Origin: Acidobacteriota bacterium
GTDB taxonomy: Bacteria > Acidobacteriota > Terriglobia > UBA7540
DNA: 13,138 bases
Assembly: GCA_021827245.1 (NCBI GenBank)
Contig: JAKAWN010000172.1
Location: 1 to 13,138, forward strand
Direction: 5' to 3'
Below are positions 11,624 to 13,138 of this stretch, piece by piece. Position 1 is the first letter of the stretch. Every line of letters starts with the position of its first letter. The position numbers and the translations under genes were made by a program. A model generated the notes under the pieces. It was not told the origin of the DNA. It saw only the letters and a list, made by a program, of their open reading frames with translations, and ran no database searches.

Positions 11624-13138
11624 TCAGCTCAGTTCCAACTCCAGGCGGTGGACCCCATGCCGGCTCAGCTTGAAGGCGGCATATGTGGATTGCCTGACAC
11701 TCTTCGTGCTGACTTGAACCTGTTGTCCATCAAGCTTTGCTGATCGAACCTGACGATTTTGGGGCAGCAGCACCTCAAGTTCAAACTCCTGCCCATTCCC
11801 GGTAAACTCTAAAAGCAGGCGGTTTTGTTCGGGGCGCCGGTCGTACCGGTAACTGCAGTAGCCGCTGGATGCGGGATACCGGATGCTCACCTGAGCACTG
11901 TGGACTCCGGCTGCTTCCCAGCGTGGGGCCAGCAAGGTCCGGCTGAATGCGACACCGTTGTCTTTGACTCCTGCCAGCCCTTCCACGATTGCATAAATGA
12001 TCGCGGCGCTCCATCCATCAGGAATTCCGGTGGAGAGGTCATCGTAAGGCGCGAATACCACGGGAGCATCGCTCAGCGTGGCAGCGAGAACCATCCATTT
12101 ACTGGTCCCGACTCCAGCCTCGAATTCGAGCGAAGAGATCGTGCGTTCAGGATGGGGATTGTTGAATCCTGCCGCATAAACACCAGTGTCCGGAAGACCG
12201 TGGACTGCATGTTGCCATGCGATTCGAATCCGGTCATTGATTCTGGGGCCGTGTCGCTCGTATTCGGTGTCGTGCGGCTCCCACCAGGAACCCACATTCT
12301 TGCCCACCTCGACGTACTCCGAATAAGAACTGCCGTCGGCGTAGTGAATCACCAACTTCCCGACCGTACGCTCGGGTCCGGCGGCGGCGTGCAAAAGATA
12401 AATGCTGGATGCCCGCGCCTGTGCCGGCAATGTAGCCAGACGTTTGTAGCCGGATTCCTGCGCCAGCCCGAGGCAGGCGCGACCGCCATTGGATGCCGGA
12501 TTTATTACTTCAAACGGGATGCCCTGGAGTTCCTGTTTTCCGGACGGCATGCCACTGATGTTCTGACCCGGTTGTCCCACCCATCCCGGAACGCCAGGCG
12601 CACCCGCTCCAAAGTCGGCGTTGACAATGCTTCGCATGTCCAGCGGTTGGAAGGTTCTGGGTGGGACCTCAAACGCTTTTCCGCGAAGGGTAACGGGGAG
12701 ATAGCGCCGGAACCGGTCCGCCACGGCTTTCTCTCGCCGAAGTATGTCCACAGCGTAATCTTCAAATCCGTGTTCAAAAGCACCGTGCGCGAGTTCCCCT
12801 GCGACGACTGACAGGACTCCGCCGTTGACGTACTCCCAGACTTCACCGGGTTCGTTCTGCGTAAAATCCTTCTCGAAAGGCGGGTAGATGCCGTAAAATT
12901 CGCCTGGTGACGTCGATGGCATCTCGCGCCGGATGCGCTGGTAAGTCCGGATAATCTCCAGGCACTTTTCATCAGCAATGCCGCGATTGATGGAATAGGC
13001 ATTGGAGAGCGAAACCTGCTTCGACATATCGACCCCCACGTCCGGGTGATAATCCGGATTCTCGGCGATCCAGTGGGTATAAAAATAGCCGTTCCATGCC
13101 AGCCTGTCGAGGCGCTGCTGGAGAGTATCGGCTAGCGT
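11624..13138 (-). CDS. Putative six-hairpin-type glycosidase, 5' end outside the window
   Basis: The frame is open from the window edge to its TGA at 11624 without a stop, giving at least 504 residues. The 33 codons beyond 13039 read as good protein (RLDRLAWNGYFYTHWI), so the in-frame GTG at 13039 is not the start. Features along the visible part: VSLSNAYSINRGI (about 42-54), EFYGIYPPFEKDF (80-92), YVNGGVLSVVAGELAHGAFE (103-122) and AVDILRREKAVADRF, the pattern of an alpha-helical toroid glycosidase. A beta-rich part follows: SIYLLHAAAGPERTVGKLVI and YADGSSYSEY, then GKNVGSWW. The C-terminal 150 residues are strand-rich (LEFTGNGQEFELEVLLP). The family is not assigned from sequence alone; alpha-rhamnosidase-related and unclassified carbohydrate-active enzymes share this build. 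The N-terminus, and so any signal peptide, is not visible. Confidence 0.83.
   Translation of the reverse strand, partial: TLADTLQQRLDRLAWNGYFYTHWIAENPDYHPDVGVDMSKQVSLSNAYSINRGIADEKCLEIIRTYQRIRREMPSTSPGEFYGIYPPFEKDFTQNEPGEVWEYVNGGVLSVVAGELAHGAFEHGFEDYAVDILRREKAVADRFRRYLPVTLRGKAFEVPPRTFQPLDMRSIVNADFGAGAPGVPGWVGQPGQNISGMPSGKQELQGIPFEVINPASNGGRACLGLAQESGYKRLATLPAQARASSIYLLHAAAGPERTVGKLVIHYADGSSYSEYVEVGKNVGSWWEPHDTEYERHGPRINDRIRIAWQHAVHGLPDTGVYAAGFNNPHPERTISSLEFEAGVGTSKWMVLAATLSDAPVVFAPYDDLSTGIPDGWSAAIIYAIVEGLAGVKDNGVAFSRTLLAPRWEAAGVHSAQVSIRYPASSGYCSYRYDRRPEQNRLLLEFTGNGQEFELEVLLPQNRQVRSAKLDGQQVQVSTKSVRQSTYAAFKLSRHGVHRLELELS

Noticed and set aside
11825..12811. 328-codon plus-strand frame
   Set aside because: It is antisense to the glycosidase-like gene, has no recognised domain and no ribosome site.

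Overview
The window looks like a GC-rich chromosomal segment of a free-living heterotrophic bacterium. The mix of genes (secreted alpha/beta hydrolases, a six-hairpin-type glycosidase, orphan receiver proteins, many lone hypotheticals separated by long repeat-filled gaps) is most like an Acidobacteriota genome, but no phylogenetic marker is present and the assignment is inference.

Layout. 1-421 is a nest of intergenic repeat pieces. 422-2150 (minus strand) is a two-gene, 14-nt-overlapping operon: a winged-helix-like protein fused to a TIR domain, followed by a helical protein with a disordered acidic linker and a short C-terminal module that resembles the DUF5343 type. This is a candidate NAD-depleting immune module. 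2315-3733 (minus) is a ClC chloride channel/transporter with an intrinsic terminator. 3875-4045 is a second repeat copy. 4158-5666 (plus) holds two unrecognised membrane proteins. 5671-6077 is the longest composite repeat. 6108-7502 (plus) is a secreted esterase with an N-terminal beta-sandwich domain. 7755-8684 (plus) holds two orphan CheY-like receiver proteins, one of which lacks the phosphoacceptor Asp. 8965-9768 (minus) is a secreted dienelactone-hydrolase-family enzyme. 9897-10085 is another repeat copy. 10112-10965 (minus) is a two-gene operon of a one-TM protein and a third orphan receiver. 11470-11558 (minus) is tRNA-Leu(CAA). 11624-13138 (minus) is a glycosidase-like gene open at the window edge.

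How it fits together. Most genes are single units or pairs, each with its own start signals, and share no obvious pathway. The connecting theme is a mosaic family of hairpin-containing repeats that sits between genes, often within 15 nt of a stop codon. The most interesting functional unit is the TIR operon, with an intact putative catalytic Glu, an extended -10 box placed so close to the ATG that its mRNA may be leaderless, and an accessory gene whose Shine-Dalgarno lies inside the TIR gene.
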